This document shows positions 16,881 through 25,188 of a stretch of 42,802 bases of DNA, piece by piece. The stretch is from the NCBI GenBank assembly GCA_017560765.1, contig JAFZEI010000132.1, positions 1 through 42,802 of the forward strand, written 5' to 3'. How positions within the stretch are numbered: position 1 is the first letter of the stretch; each line of letters opens with the position of its first letter. Both the position numbers and the translations under genes were made by a program. This stretch comes from Clostridia bacterium. GTDB taxonomy: Bacteria; Bacillota; Clostridia; UBA1212; UBA1255. The notes beneath the pieces were generated by a model that worked only from the letters and a program-made list of their open reading frames with translations, was not told the DNA's origin and did not search any database.

Positions 16881-17317
16881 ATGAAAATAATAAAGAATTT
16901 AAACCGTTGATTGTTGCATTTTGCTGTAATTGGTGTAGCTATGCCGGTGCAGACCTTGCAGGTTCAAGCAGACTTTCTTACCCTGCAAATGTAAAGGTTA
17001 TACGCGTTCCTTGTTCATGTCGTGTAAATCCTATGTTTATTTTAAGAGCTTTCCAAAGAGGTGCGGATGGTGTAATTATAGCCGGATGTCATCCGGGAGA
17101 TTGCCACTATACATCAGGCAACTACTTTGCAAGAAGAAGAATGACGCTTCTTTTCAGTATGCTGGATTATATGGGAATAGAAAAGGGCAGAACACGAGTT
17201 GAGTGGATTTCCGCAGCAGAGGGTGCTAAATTCTCAGCAACAATGAATGAATTTGTAGAAACTATCCACAATTTGGGACCCAATAAGAAATTGGAGGATT
17301 TGAGATGCAAAGAATAA
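16871..17317 (+). CDS. flxD: MvhD/FlxD-like [2Fe-2S] adaptor subunit
   Basis: The 148-residue protein shows FCCNWCSYAGADLAG, PCSCRV and GCHPGDCHY, the cysteine blocks of the MvhD family. MvhD brings electrons from a hydrogenase, formate dehydrogenase or NADH module into HdrA. Since the partner genes here are flx-like and no hydrogenase is present, FlxD is the better name. It overlaps hdrA by 10 bases and the next gene by 13 bases, so translation is likely coupled; GGAGG lies at 16856-16860. Confidence 0.9.
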   Translation: MQINENNKEFKPLIVAFCCNWCSYAGADLAGSSRLSYPANVKVIRVPCSCRVNPMFILRAFQRGADGVIIAGCHPGDCHYTSGNYFARRRMTLLFSMLDYMGIEKGRTRVEWISAAEGAKFSATMNEFVETIHNLGPNKKLEDLRCKE

Positions 17318-18303
17318 GCGAAGAAATTTTATCAAAATGCCGTGCATTATTGGAAGACGGTACAGCAGACAGAGTGATGGGCTGGGAAAACGGAGAATTT
17401 TATTATGATGTTACTCCTGCAGTTTTCACTAAAGATAATTTGGATAATATGATTTATGATGATTTCTGCGCTTCGAATCAGAGCAAATACTTCATACTTG
17501 AATCCAAAAAAGAAGGCAAAATCGTTGCGCTTTTAAAGCCTTGCGATACATACAGTTTTAATCAGCTTTTAAAGGAAAACAGAATTAATCGTGACAATGT
17601 GTACGTTTTGGGTATACCTTGCGACGGTAAAATTGATGTTCAAAAAGCAGCTCTGCTTGGCATCAAGGGTATTACAGGTGTTAAATCAGTAGGCGACGAA
17701 GTTGTTTTTGAGACAATTTACGGTGAAAAATCATGCGCTAAAAAAGATGTTCTTTTTGAAAAGTGTATGTCATGTAAGGGCAAAAAACATATGATATATG
17801 ATGCTCTTTCCAATGAAGAGCAAGAGCCTGAGACAGCCATTGCAAATGAGGATTTCGGTAACAGATTTGCGTATATCGAAAATCTTGAGCACATGACTCC
17901 CGATGAGAGATTTGATTTCTGGAGAGGGGAGCTTTCAAGATGTATTCGTTGTAACGCTTGTCGTAACGTATGTCCTGCTTGCTCTTGTCTTACATGTGTA
18001 TTTGACAACCCCAAATCAGGTGTAGACAGCAAAGCGAATACAGATGATTTCGAAGAAAATCTTTTCCACATTATAAGAGCTTTCCACGTAGCAGGCAGAT
18101 GCACAGACTGCGGTGAATGTACAAGAGTTTGTCCGCAGAATATTCCTCTTCACTTGCTTAATCGTAAGTTTATTAAAGATATTAATGAGCTTTACGGAGA
18201 ATATCAGGCAGGTGCGGATATTGAGCTGGGAATGCCTCTGACATCTTATACAAAACAGGATGCAGAGCCTAGTATTGTTTATGAGAGAGGCGGTAATAAA
18301 TGA
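17305..18303 (+). CDS. flxC: 4Fe-4S subunit of the Flx NADH module (FlxC-like)
   Basis: This 332-residue protein has an N-terminal FrhB/HydB-like region (LLKPCDTYSFNQLL, VLGIPCDGKI), an extra CxxC pair (C154, C157), and two ferredoxin motifs, CIRCNACRNVCP (C213, C216, C219, C223) followed by a CSC..C tail, and CTDCGECTRVCP (C266-C276). It should relay electrons between the flavin subunit and FlxD. It overlaps flxD by 13 bases and the following gene by an ATGA junction. Assignment of the letters B and C to the two related subunits is tentative; the role as an Fe-S relay is firmer. Confidence 0.75.
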   Translation: MQRISEEILSKCRALLEDGTADRVMGWENGEFYYDVTPAVFTKDNLDNMIYDDFCASNQSKYFILESKKEGKIVALLKPCDTYSFNQLLKENRINRDNVYVLGIPCDGKIDVQKAALLGIKGITGVKSVGDEVVFETIYGEKSCAKKDVLFEKCMSCKGKKHMIYDALSNEEQEPETAIANEDFGNRFAYIENLEHMTPDERFDFWRGELSRCIRCNACRNVCPACSCLTCVFDNPKSGVDSKANTDDFEENLFHIIRAFHVAGRCTDCGECTRVCPQNIPLHLLNRKFIKDINELYGEYQAGADIELGMPLTSYTKQDAEPSIVYERGGNK

Positions 18304-19352
18304 TGTATAAAATAGCTAAAAACCGTTTACCTGAATTATACGCGGCAGTTGCAGCAGTAAAAAATATTTATCTTCCTGTAGAGAGTGCAAACCAGTGCCT
18401 TTTTGAGCAGTGGACACCTGCAAGCAATGTGAATATTGACTGCCTTAAGACTGTAAAGTCAGCAAAAGAATTGTTTTTTCCTCAAAGTGAAAATCTTATT
18501 TCATTTAAAGTAACAGGAAAAAACATAGATATAATTGAGGATCGCGATCCGGCAGAACCTTTTGTGATTTTCGGAGTGCGCGCATGTGACGCTAAGAGCT
18601 TTGAAGTACTCGACAACGTATTTTTAAGCGAACCTGTTGACTCATTCTACAAAAACAGAAGAGAAAACGGCGTTATCGTTACAATGGCTTGTAATGAGCC
18701 CGAAGAGACTTGCTTCTGCGGTGCATTCGGAATAAATGCAGCTAACCCACAAGGTGGCGACGTAACTACTTGGTTGGTTGGAGATATTCTGTATTGGAAA
18801 GCAGAGACAGCAAAAGGAGAAGAGCTTACTAAAGCTCTTGCAGGCGTTTTGGAGAGCGCAGAAGATTCCGAAGAGGGAAAAGTTGAAGAAGCAAAGAGTG
18901 CAATAGAAAATATATTGGATAAGTTGCCTCTTAAGGACTTGGATCTTTCTTATTTCAGCGGTGAGCACTTAACTACTAAGCTTAATGATGTTTTCTATGC
19001 TGAACAATGGAAGGAACTTTACAAAGCTTGTCTTGGTTGCGGCACATGTACTTTTGTGTGTCCTACTTGCCAGTGCTACGATATAAGAGATTTTGATACG
19101 GGACACGGAGTAAAAAGATTCCGTTGCTGGGATTCTTGCATGTTCTCTGATTTTACAAAGTGTGCACACGGAAATCCACGTACAAGTCAAATGGAGCGTT
19201 TCCGTCAGCGCTTTATGCACAAGCTGGTTTATTATCCGGCTAATAATGACGGTTTGTATTCATGCGTAGGCTGTGGCAGATGTTTGTCAAAATGCCCCGT
19301 ATCTTTGAATATTGTAAAAGTAATTAAATCTTTCGGAGGTGAATCGAAATGA
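18300..19352 (+). CDS. flxB: HydB/AsrA-like 4Fe-4S subunit of the Flx NADH module (FlxB-like)
   Basis: The 350-residue protein matches the pattern of the sulfhydrogenase beta subunit and anaerobic sulfite reductase A: FGVRACDAKSFEVLDNVF, CFCGAFG, CLGCGTCTFVCPTCQC (C244-C254) and CVGCGRCLSKCP (C322-C332). Such subunits pair with an FNR-like NAD(P)H subunit, which is the next gene. Start codons at 18300 and 18303 are both possible; the first overlaps the previous stop as ATGA. A region rich in Glu/Lys at about 170-210 is an insertion with no motif. Family members also occur with hydrogenases and sulfite reductase, but the other parts of those enzymes are absent here. Confidence 0.8.
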   Translation: MMYKIAKNRLPELYAAVAAVKNIYLPVESANQCLFEQWTPASNVNIDCLKTVKSAKELFFPQSENLISFKVTGKNIDIIEDRDPAEPFVIFGVRACDAKSFEVLDNVFLSEPVDSFYKNRRENGVIVTMACNEPEETCFCGAFGINAANPQGGDVTTWLVGDILYWKAETAKGEELTKALAGVLESAEDSEEGKVEEAKSAIENILDKLPLKDLDLSYFSGEHLTTKLNDVFYAEQWKELYKACLGCGTCTFVCPTCQCYDIRDFDTGHGVKRFRCWDSCMFSDFTKCAHGNPRTSQMERFRQRFMHKLVYYPANNDGLYSCVGCGRCLSKCPVSLNIVKVIKSFGGESK

Positions 19353-20176
19353 ATCCCGATGCATTAATACCTCAGCTTGGTATAGTTACTGACATTCGTC
19401 AGGATACACCGGATGTTAAAACATTTCGTGTAAATGCTCCCGGTGGCGGTAAGTGCTTTGAGCATATGCCCGGACAGTGCGCAATGCTGTCAATTCCCGG
19501 AGTAGGTGAGGCGATGTTCTCAATAACTTCTTCGCCCACAAATAAAGAATTTATGGAATTCAGTATTAAGCGCTGCGGACAGCTTACTGATTGGCTCCAT
19601 CAAATGGAGGTAGGTCAGACAGTTACAATTCGCGGACCTTACGGACGTAATTTCCCGGTTGAAGAAGAGCTTAAAGGCAAAGACTTGCTCTTTATCGCCG
19701 GCGGTATTGGATTGGCACCGCTTCGTTCCGTAATCGATTACTGTCTTGCAAACCGTGCAAATTACGGTAAAATCGATATAGTTTACGGTTCTCGTTCAGC
19801 AGATGATTTGGTAGATTATGACCAAATTTGCAATGATTGGATGAAGGCAGAAAATGTAAATGTTCACCTTACCATAGACAGACCTCAAGAGGGTTGGGAA
19901 GGACATGTAGGATTTGTTCCTGCGTACGTAAAAGAGCTTAATTTTGATACCAACAAAACAGCGCTTCTTTGCGGTCCTCCGATAATGATTAAGTTTACAT
20001 TGGCATCTCTGCAGGAGATGGGCTACGATAAGACTCAGGTTTATACAACAATGGAGCTTCGCATGAAGTGCGGCATAGGAAAATGCGGCCGTTGCAATAT
20101 AGGATCGAAGTACGTTTGTAAAGACGGACCGGTATTCCGTTGCGACCAGTTGGATGAACTCCCGAATGAGTATTAA
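19349..20176 (+). CDS. flxA: FAD/NAD-binding oxidoreductase subunit with [2Fe-2S] site (FlxA-like)
   Basis: The 275-residue ferredoxin reductase-type protein should oxidise NAD(P)H and feed electrons into the Hdr complex. It has a flavin domain with MFSITSSP, the nucleotide motif AGGIGLAPLRSV, a CGPP motif, and a C-terminal [2Fe-2S] site of C241, C246, C249 and C257 (CGIGKCGRC, then YVC). This layout is shared with HydG of sulfhydrogenase, AsrB and PyrK-like proteins. It overlaps flxB by an ATGA junction. NADH is the expected donor by analogy with HdrABC-FlxABCD of sulfate reducers; NADPH is not excluded. Confidence 0.85.
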   Translation: MNPDALIPQLGIVTDIRQDTPDVKTFRVNAPGGGKCFEHMPGQCAMLSIPGVGEAMFSITSSPTNKEFMEFSIKRCGQLTDWLHQMEVGQTVTIRGPYGRNFPVEEELKGKDLLFIAGGIGLAPLRSVIDYCLANRANYGKIDIVYGSRSADDLVDYDQICNDWMKAENVNVHLTIDRPQEGWEGHVGFVPAYVKELNFDTNKTALLCGPPIMIKFTLASLQEMGYDKTQVYTTMELRMKCGIGKCGRCNIGSKYVCKDGPVFRCDQLDELPNEY

Positions 20177-20212
20177 TACTAATTATTTTTACAGAAAGTG
20201 AAGGCAAAAAAC

Positions 20213-20887
20213 ATGGAAAATATGGTAAATGTATTTATAATGGGCAAAAAGTATTCCGTACCGTCAGAGCTTACAATTATGGACGCTATGGAATATGCCG
20301 GATATCAGCTTGTACGCGGATGCGGATGCCGTAATGGCTTCTGCGGCGCATGTGCTTCGGTTTACAGAATAAAAGGCGACCCTGAGCTCAAGGTTTGTCT
20401 TGCTTGTCAAACAAAGGTAGAAGAAAATATGTACGTAGCACAAATTCCTTTCTTCCCGGTTGTTAAGCAAACTTATGATATTAATGAAATTCGCCCTACG
20501 GAGAGTATAATGATGCAGCTTTATCCTGAGATTTACAGTTGTATCGGCTGTAATGCTTGTACAAAGAGCTGTACACAGAGCCTTAACACGATGCAGTACA
20601 TAGCATACGCACAAAGAGGCGAATACGCAAAGTGTGCAGAGGAGTCTTTTGACTGCGTAATGTGCGGAATCTGTTCTTCACGTTGCCCGGCTCAAATTTC
20701 TCATCCTCAGGTAGCTCTTCTTGCAAGAAGACTTACAGGAAAGTATATTGCACCGACAGCAGAGCATCTTGAAAAAAGAGCAGCAGAAATTGCAAACGGT
20801 GATTTTGAACAGTCTATGAAAGAGCTTATGGCAAAACCAATAGATGAGCTTAAAGACATGTACAATCACAGAGATATAGAGAAATAA
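20213..20887 (+). CDS. frdB: Fumarate reductase-type iron-sulfur subunit with HdrC-like cluster domain
   Basis: The 224-residue protein has an N-terminal [2Fe-2S] domain (GCGCRNGFCGAC with C37/C39, C44, C47, then CLAC at C62/C65) and two complete CxxCxxCxxxC motifs at C110-C120 and C148-C158. Classical FrdB/SdhB has a [3Fe-4S] motif in third place; here the third motif is a full four-cysteine ferredoxin set as in HdrC and in the thiol:fumarate reductase subunit TfrB. Unlike TfrB, no CCG domain is fused to the C terminus. There is no membrane segment. I chose the ATG at 20213, 8 bases after GAAGG. It lies 13 bases before the flavoprotein gene, its obvious partner. Confidence 0.82.
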   Translation: MENMVNVFIMGKKYSVPSELTIMDAMEYAGYQLVRGCGCRNGFCGACASVYRIKGDPELKVCLACQTKVEENMYVAQIPFFPVVKQTYDINEIRPTESIMMQLYPEIYSCIGCNACTKSCTQSLNTMQYIAYAQRGEYAKCAEESFDCVMCGICSSRCPAQISHPQVALLARRLTGKYIAPTAEHLEKRAAEIANGDFEQSMKELMAKPIDELKDMYNHRDIEK

Positions 20888-20900
20888 GGAGGAAAGCAAA

Positions 20901-22529
20901 ATGAGCGATGCATTTTATACACAGGAGATGCTGGATTCAATAAAAAAGGTTGAAGCAAGTCGTGCTTCACGTATCGGTTTTGAACCAAGAAGAATGACAG
21001 CAGAGGAAAAGGAAGCTTTACTTGCAAAATTCCATCCGGATTATAAGAAAGAAAATTTTGCCACATTGGAAATGGGACCTAACAAAGGTGAACAAGTTCC
21101 TACCGAGCTTGCTGCATTGTTGCAGGCACACAGCCGCATAAATCCTGATGAAATCGATTTAAGCCATGCAGATTATGATGTTGATGTTCTCGTAATCGGC
21201 GGAGGCGGAGCAGGTTCTTCCGCAGCAGTTATGGCACATGAGAACGGTGCTAATGTTATGATAGTAACAAAGCTCCGTCACGGTGATGCAAACACTATGA
21301 TGGCAGAAGGCGGTATTCAGGCTGCAGATAAAGAAAACGACTCACCGATGACTCACTACGTTGACGCTTTAGGAGGCGGACACTTTAAAAACGTTCCTGA
21401 GTTATTATATAAACTTGTTACAGACGGCCCCGGCGCAGTTAAGTGGCTTAACGATTTGGGCGTTATGTTTGATAAAGAAGAAGACGGCACAATGGTTACA
21501 ACACACGGCGGCGGTACATCAAGAAAGAGAATGCACGCAGCAAAAGACTATTCCGGTGCTGAAATCATGCGTGTTCTTCGTGATGAAGTTATTAACAGAC
21601 AGATTCCTGTTGTTGACTATACAGCAGCAGTAGAGCTTATTCTTGACGAAAACGGCAAGGCAGCCGGCGCTGTTCTTATGAATATGGAGACACATGAAAT
21701 CCTTATTGCAAAAGCAAAGACAGTTGTTATTGCTACAGGTGGTGCAGGAAGACTTCACTATCAGGGATTCCCCACATCAAACCACTACGGTGCAACAGCT
21801 GACGGTCTTGTACTTGCATACCGTGTAGGCGCTCCTCTTTTGTATGCGTATACATTGCAGTACCATCCTACAGGCGTTGCTTTCCCCGCACAGATTTTCG
21901 GTGCTCTCGTTACGGAAAAGGTTCGCTCGCTCGGAGCAATGCTTATTAACGTAGAGGGCGAAGCATTTATGCATCCTCTTGAGACACGTGACGTTTCTGC
22001 TGCTTCTATTATTCGTGAGTGCAAAGAAAGAGGCAAGGGTGTACCTACTCCCGATGGCTACGGTATCTGGCTTGACACTCCTATGATTGAAGAGATTCAC
22101 GGAAAGGGCGCTATTGAGAAGAGAATTCCTGCTATGCTCCGTATGTTTATGAAATACGGTTATGATATGAGAGAAAAACCAATTTTGATTTATCCTACAC
22201 TTCACTATCAGAATGGTGGTATCAAAATAGGTGCAGACGGTATGTCTGACGTTGAAAACCTCTTTGTTGCAGGTGAGGCTGTAGGAGGAATCCACGGCGA
22301 AAACAGACTTATGGGTAACTCACTTCTCGACATTATCGTATTCGGACGCAATGCCGGTGTTCACGCTGCAGCTAAGGCAAAAACTGTTGGCGAAGTTGGT
22401 AAGTTGACTCTTGATCACGTTAAGAAATTTGACAAAGAGCTTGCTGATGCAGGCATAGTTACTGATAAAGTATCTCCTCAATTGTTGCCCAGATATACAC
22501 ATGGCAATCCTAAGTACGAGGCTAAGTAA
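20901..22529 (+). CDS. frdA: Soluble fumarate reductase flavoprotein subunit, non-covalent FAD type
   Basis: This 542-residue FAD protein belongs to the succinate dehydrogenase/fumarate reductase/aspartate oxidase family. The FAD fold is VLVIGGGGAGSSAAV (97-111). Catalytic residues are in place: H322 in HPTG, R363 in TRDVSAASI (proton donor region), H435 in HYQNGG and R469 in GENRL. The residue that carries covalent FAD in membrane FrdA/SdhA is N131 (NTMMAEGGI), so FAD should be non-covalent. About 90 residues precede the FAD fold, and the part after GNSLLD is short. There is no Tat signal. AAGGAGG (20886-20892) precedes the ATG. Operon context favours fumarate reduction; L-aspartate oxidase is a relative but lacks these neighbours. 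Confidence 0.85.
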   Translation: MSDAFYTQEMLDSIKKVEASRASRIGFEPRRMTAEEKEALLAKFHPDYKKENFATLEMGPNKGEQVPTELAALLQAHSRINPDEIDLSHADYDVDVLVIGGGGAGSSAAVMAHENGANVMIVTKLRHGDANTMMAEGGIQAADKENDSPMTHYVDALGGGHFKNVPELLYKLVTDGPGAVKWLNDLGVMFDKEEDGTMVTTHGGGTSRKRMHAAKDYSGAEIMRVLRDEVINRQIPVVDYTAAVELILDENGKAAGAVLMNMETHEILIAKAKTVVIATGGAGRLHYQGFPTSNHYGATADGLVLAYRVGAPLLYAYTLQYHPTGVAFPAQIFGALVTEKVRSLGAMLINVEGEAFMHPLETRDVSAASIIRECKERGKGVPTPDGYGIWLDTPMIEEIHGKGAIEKRIPAMLRMFMKYGYDMREKPILIYPTLHYQNGGIKIGADGMSDVENLFVAGEAVGGIHGENRLMGNSLLDIIVFGRNAGVHAAAKAKTVGEVGKLTLDHVKKFDKELADAGIVTDKVSPQLLPRYTHGNPKYEAK

Positions 22530-22551
22530 GAAAAGAGGCAAATTATAAGCA

Positions 22552-23838
22552 ATGGATATTATTGATAAAATATTTTCATTAGGTGCAGTTGGCAGTACAA
22601 CTATCGTACTTTGCGGTGCAATGTTGATAGCATTTATCGGTTATGCATTAGGCAGCATAAAAATCAAAGGAGTGTCCTTGGGAACAGCCGGTGTGTTTTT
22701 AATGGCTTTACTTTTTGGCTACTTGTTTACATTGCCGGTATTGAAGGATGTTCCGATTATAGGAAAATTCTTTATTGAAGATGCTGCAGCAGGTGCCGTA
22801 AGTAAATACAAGATGTTAAGCTCAATAGGCTTGGTATTGTTTGTTACGGCAGTAGGCTTTATAGCCGGTCCAAGCTTCTTTAAAAATCTTAAAAAGAATG
22901 CAAAATCTTACGTTCTTTTGGGAGTGTTGATTGTAGGTTCAGGCGCGCTTGTGTGTGCATTGTTCTCTTTGATAAAGGGAAGTGCTTACGGTACCGGAAT
23001 TATGTCAGGTGCATTAACAAGTACTCCAGGTTTCTCTGCATCACAAGAAGCCGTTTCAAGTTCAAATCCTGACCAATTGGGACTTGTTGCTTTAGGTCAT
23101 GCAGTTGCATATCCTTTCGGAGTGGTTGGTGTTGTGTTGTTTGTACAACTGATACCTAAATTCCTAAAAGCAGACATGGCAAAAGAAAGAGAACTTATGA
23201 AAGTAGGTACGGAGTCTGTCGTTGAAGAGAAAAAAGAAACTAAGAAGCTTTTTGAGCTTGACGAATTCGGACTTGGCGCATTTGGATTGGCTGTTGTTTT
23301 GGGAATTCTTCTCGGTTCAATAAAAATTCCTCTTTCCGGCTCAGGATATGCAGAGGGTGCAGCAACATTCTCTTTGGGTAACACGGGCGGTCCGCTTATA
23401 ATGGCGCTTATTTTGGGACACTTTGGCAGAATGGGCAAGTTAAGTTTAAAAGTACCGGAGAAAACTCTTAAAGTATTCCGCGAATTTGGCTTAATGCTTT
23501 TCTTGTTGGGTGCAGGAGTTGAAGGTGGAGTTGAGCTTGTTGACCAAATAAAGCAATCCTCTGACGGAGCAATGATTATTTTATATGGTTTTGTCAGTGG
23601 AGCGTTAATGACAATTATTCCTATGATTATCGGATACGTTGTTGCAAGAAAACTTCTCAAAATGAGTATGCTTAACGCATTGGGCTCAATTACAGGAGGT
23701 ATGACAAGTACACCTGCTTTAGGAACACTTATAAATGTTGCAGGTACAGATGATGTTGCAGCTGCTTATGCGTCAACATATCCTGTTGCCCTTGTTCTTG
23801 TAGTTCTTGCATCACAGCTTATAGCTGTACTCATATAA
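22552..23838 (+). CDS. AspT/YidE-family (AAEx) transporter, probable C4-dicarboxylate exporter
   Basis: The 428-residue membrane protein has two homologous hydrophobic halves. Each half has the family signature, GALTSTPGFSASQE in the first and GSITGGMTSTPALGTL in the second. The family (TC 2.A.81) includes the aspartate:alanine exchanger AspT and the succinate exporter SucE of Corynebacterium. Many members carry TrkA-C domains between the halves; here there is only a short charged linker (about 215-235), so the protein is compact. It is the last gene of the mdh-frd operon, 22 bases after frdA, and is followed by a strong terminator. Export of succinate, perhaps in exchange for another acid, is inferred from this position. 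Confidence 0.78.
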   Translation: MDIIDKIFSLGAVGSTTIVLCGAMLIAFIGYALGSIKIKGVSLGTAGVFLMALLFGYLFTLPVLKDVPIIGKFFIEDAAAGAVSKYKMLSSIGLVLFVTAVGFIAGPSFFKNLKKNAKSYVLLGVLIVGSGALVCALFSLIKGSAYGTGIMSGALTSTPGFSASQEAVSSSNPDQLGLVALGHAVAYPFGVVGVVLFVQLIPKFLKADMAKERELMKVGTESVVEEKKETKKLFELDEFGLGAFGLAVVLGILLGSIKIPLSGSGYAEGAATFSLGNTGGPLIMALILGHFGRMGKLSLKVPEKTLKVFREFGLMLFLLGAGVEGGVELVDQIKQSSDGAMIILYGFVSGALMTIIPMIIGYVVARKLLKMSMLNALGSITGGMTSTPALGTLINVAGTDDVAAAYASTYPVALVLVVLASQLIAVLI

Positions 23839-23865
23839 GTATTTGTATAAAAGTATTTTGTTTTT

Positions 23866-23903
23866 AAAAGCAGAGCTTGTCTTGTTGATAAGTTCTGCTT
23901 TTT
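23866..23903 (+). terminator. Intrinsic terminator of the mdh-frd-transporter operon
   Basis: A 13-bp stem with one G-U pair (23866-23878 with 23890-23902) and an 11-base loop ends in a T run. Its arm, AAAAGCAGA, nearly repeats the arm of the terminator at 11094-11126 in front of the operon. Confidence 0.85.
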
Positions 23904-23959
23904 GAATATGCGGCGTAATTTAACAACTTTTGGAGATAATAAAAAAGACAGGAGAAGCA

Positions 23960-24889
23960 ATGGAAGCAGCAAAAAAAGAACGATTAAAAAAAATATTGAT
24001 TTCATTCTTAATTGCCGTATTTATAACGGTTATTGTTGTTATACCATTGTTGACTGCAGTTGTTTACAATATTATTTTTGACAGACGATTTGAGCTTGAT
24101 GAAGAAAATGCATATTCCGTAGAAGATTTTAAAGACCTACGGGTAGATAATTGCAACTTTAATTCGGATAACGGGCAGAAGCTTGCAGGATATAAATACT
24201 ATAAAGAAAATAACAGCAAGGCAAAAGGCGTTATAGTTATTGCTCACGGAATGGGTTGCGGAGGGCAAAACGCTTTTATGGAAGTTGCGGATGCTTTTAC
24301 CTCAGCAGGTTATTTAGTGTTTTCTTATGACGCTACAGGTAACGGGGCCAGTGAAGGTGACGGAATAGGTGGGTTGCCTCAAGGTGTTGCCGATATGGAT
24401 TATGCACTGAAATTTGTAAAAAAACAGCAGGAATACAAAGATTTACCTATTATGTTATTTGGTCATAGTTGGGGAGCATATTCCGTATGTGCAGTGCTGA
24501 ATTTCCATAATGATATTGATGCGGTTATATCTGTAGCCGGCTTTAACCAATCGTCAGATTTGTTGGAACAACAAGGCGAAAAGTACACCGGCGCAGCCGT
24601 AAATTTGCTTTTACCATACGTTAAAGGATATGAGCGATTGATTTTTGGTAAATATGCAAGCTCTACAGCTATGGGAGGCTTTGAAAAGACAAATTCAAAA
24701 ATAATGATAATGCACAGTAAAGATGATGTTACTGTTCCTGTAAAATACGGTTATGAAAAGTATCGTGATATATACAAAAATTCTGACAGATTTGTTTTTG
24801 AACTTTTTGACGACAAAGGTCATTTTACGAAATTTGATGGTGAATTAATAGAAATCTTTATATCTTTTTATGATAAATCTCTTGAATGA
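23960..24889 (+). CDS. Membrane-anchored alpha/beta hydrolase
   Basis: The 309-residue product has an N-terminal membrane helix (about 12-36) and an outward-facing alpha/beta hydrolase domain. The oxyanion region is AHGMGCGG, the nucleophile is S170 in GHSWG, and the acid and base are D255 or D256 in HSKDDVTVP and H288 in KGHF, a complete triad. Substrates of such BAAT/lysophospholipase-like hydrolases vary widely and cannot be read here. The ATG at 23960 follows AGGAG (23950-23954). The operon terminator upstream isolates it; I found no clear promoter, although a GATAAT lies at 23935-23940 without a good -35. Confidence 0.8.
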   Translation: MEAAKKERLKKILISFLIAVFITVIVVIPLLTAVVYNIIFDRRFELDEENAYSVEDFKDLRVDNCNFNSDNGQKLAGYKYYKENNSKAKGVIVIAHGMGCGGQNAFMEVADAFTSAGYLVFSYDATGNGASEGDGIGGLPQGVADMDYALKFVKKQQEYKDLPIMLFGHSWGAYSVCAVLNFHNDIDAVISVAGFNQSSDLLEQQGEKYTGAAVNLLLPYVKGYERLIFGKYASSTAMGGFEKTNSKIMIMHSKDDVTVPVKYGYEKYRDIYKNSDRFVFELFDDKGHFTKFDGELIEIFISFYDKSLE

Positions 24890-24959
24890 GAATATTCGGA
24901 CTTTTTTGTTATTTTCTGCATAGAATATAAAAAACAGTTATTAAAGGGAGTTTTTTGTA

Positions 24960-25181
24960 ATGTATACAGAGAAAACAAAAGTGCGCGAAATAATGCATTT
25001 GCCGGGAATATTGCAAATTGTGGAAAAATACACCAAAAGAAGAATTAATATGGCAACATTGAAAATGGGTGCAAATCTTACGATAAAGACAGTAGGGGAA
25101 TATCTTCATTGGACGCAAGAGCAATTCAAAGAAGTTCTTACGGAGCTTAACAGTCTAAATAATCATTTAAATAATAAATAA
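24960..25181 (+). CDS. Small protein resembling the DUF1858/ScdA N-terminal fold
   Basis: This 73-residue soluble protein starts at ATG 24960 behind AAAGGGAG (24943-24950). Its pattern, VREIMHLPGILQIVEKY, then LTIKTVGEYLHWTQEQFKEVLTELN, resembles the helical DUF1858/ScdA-N family often seen with redox or iron-sulfur repair proteins. The cysteine common in that family is missing. It sits just before the iron-regulated feo promoter but outside its boxes, so a link to iron is possible, not shown. Confidence 0.55.
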   Translation: MYTEKTKVREIMHLPGILQIVEKYTKRRINMATLKMGANLTIKTVGEYLHWTQEQFKEVLTELNSLNNHLNNK

Positions 25182-25188
25182 AAAAGTG

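Noticed and set aside
20901-22529. L-aspartate oxidase (NadB)
   Set aside because: The NT..AEGG block is similar, but HPTG is of the reductase type and the partner Fe-S subunit and fumarase context do not fit NadB; no nadA or nadC is present.
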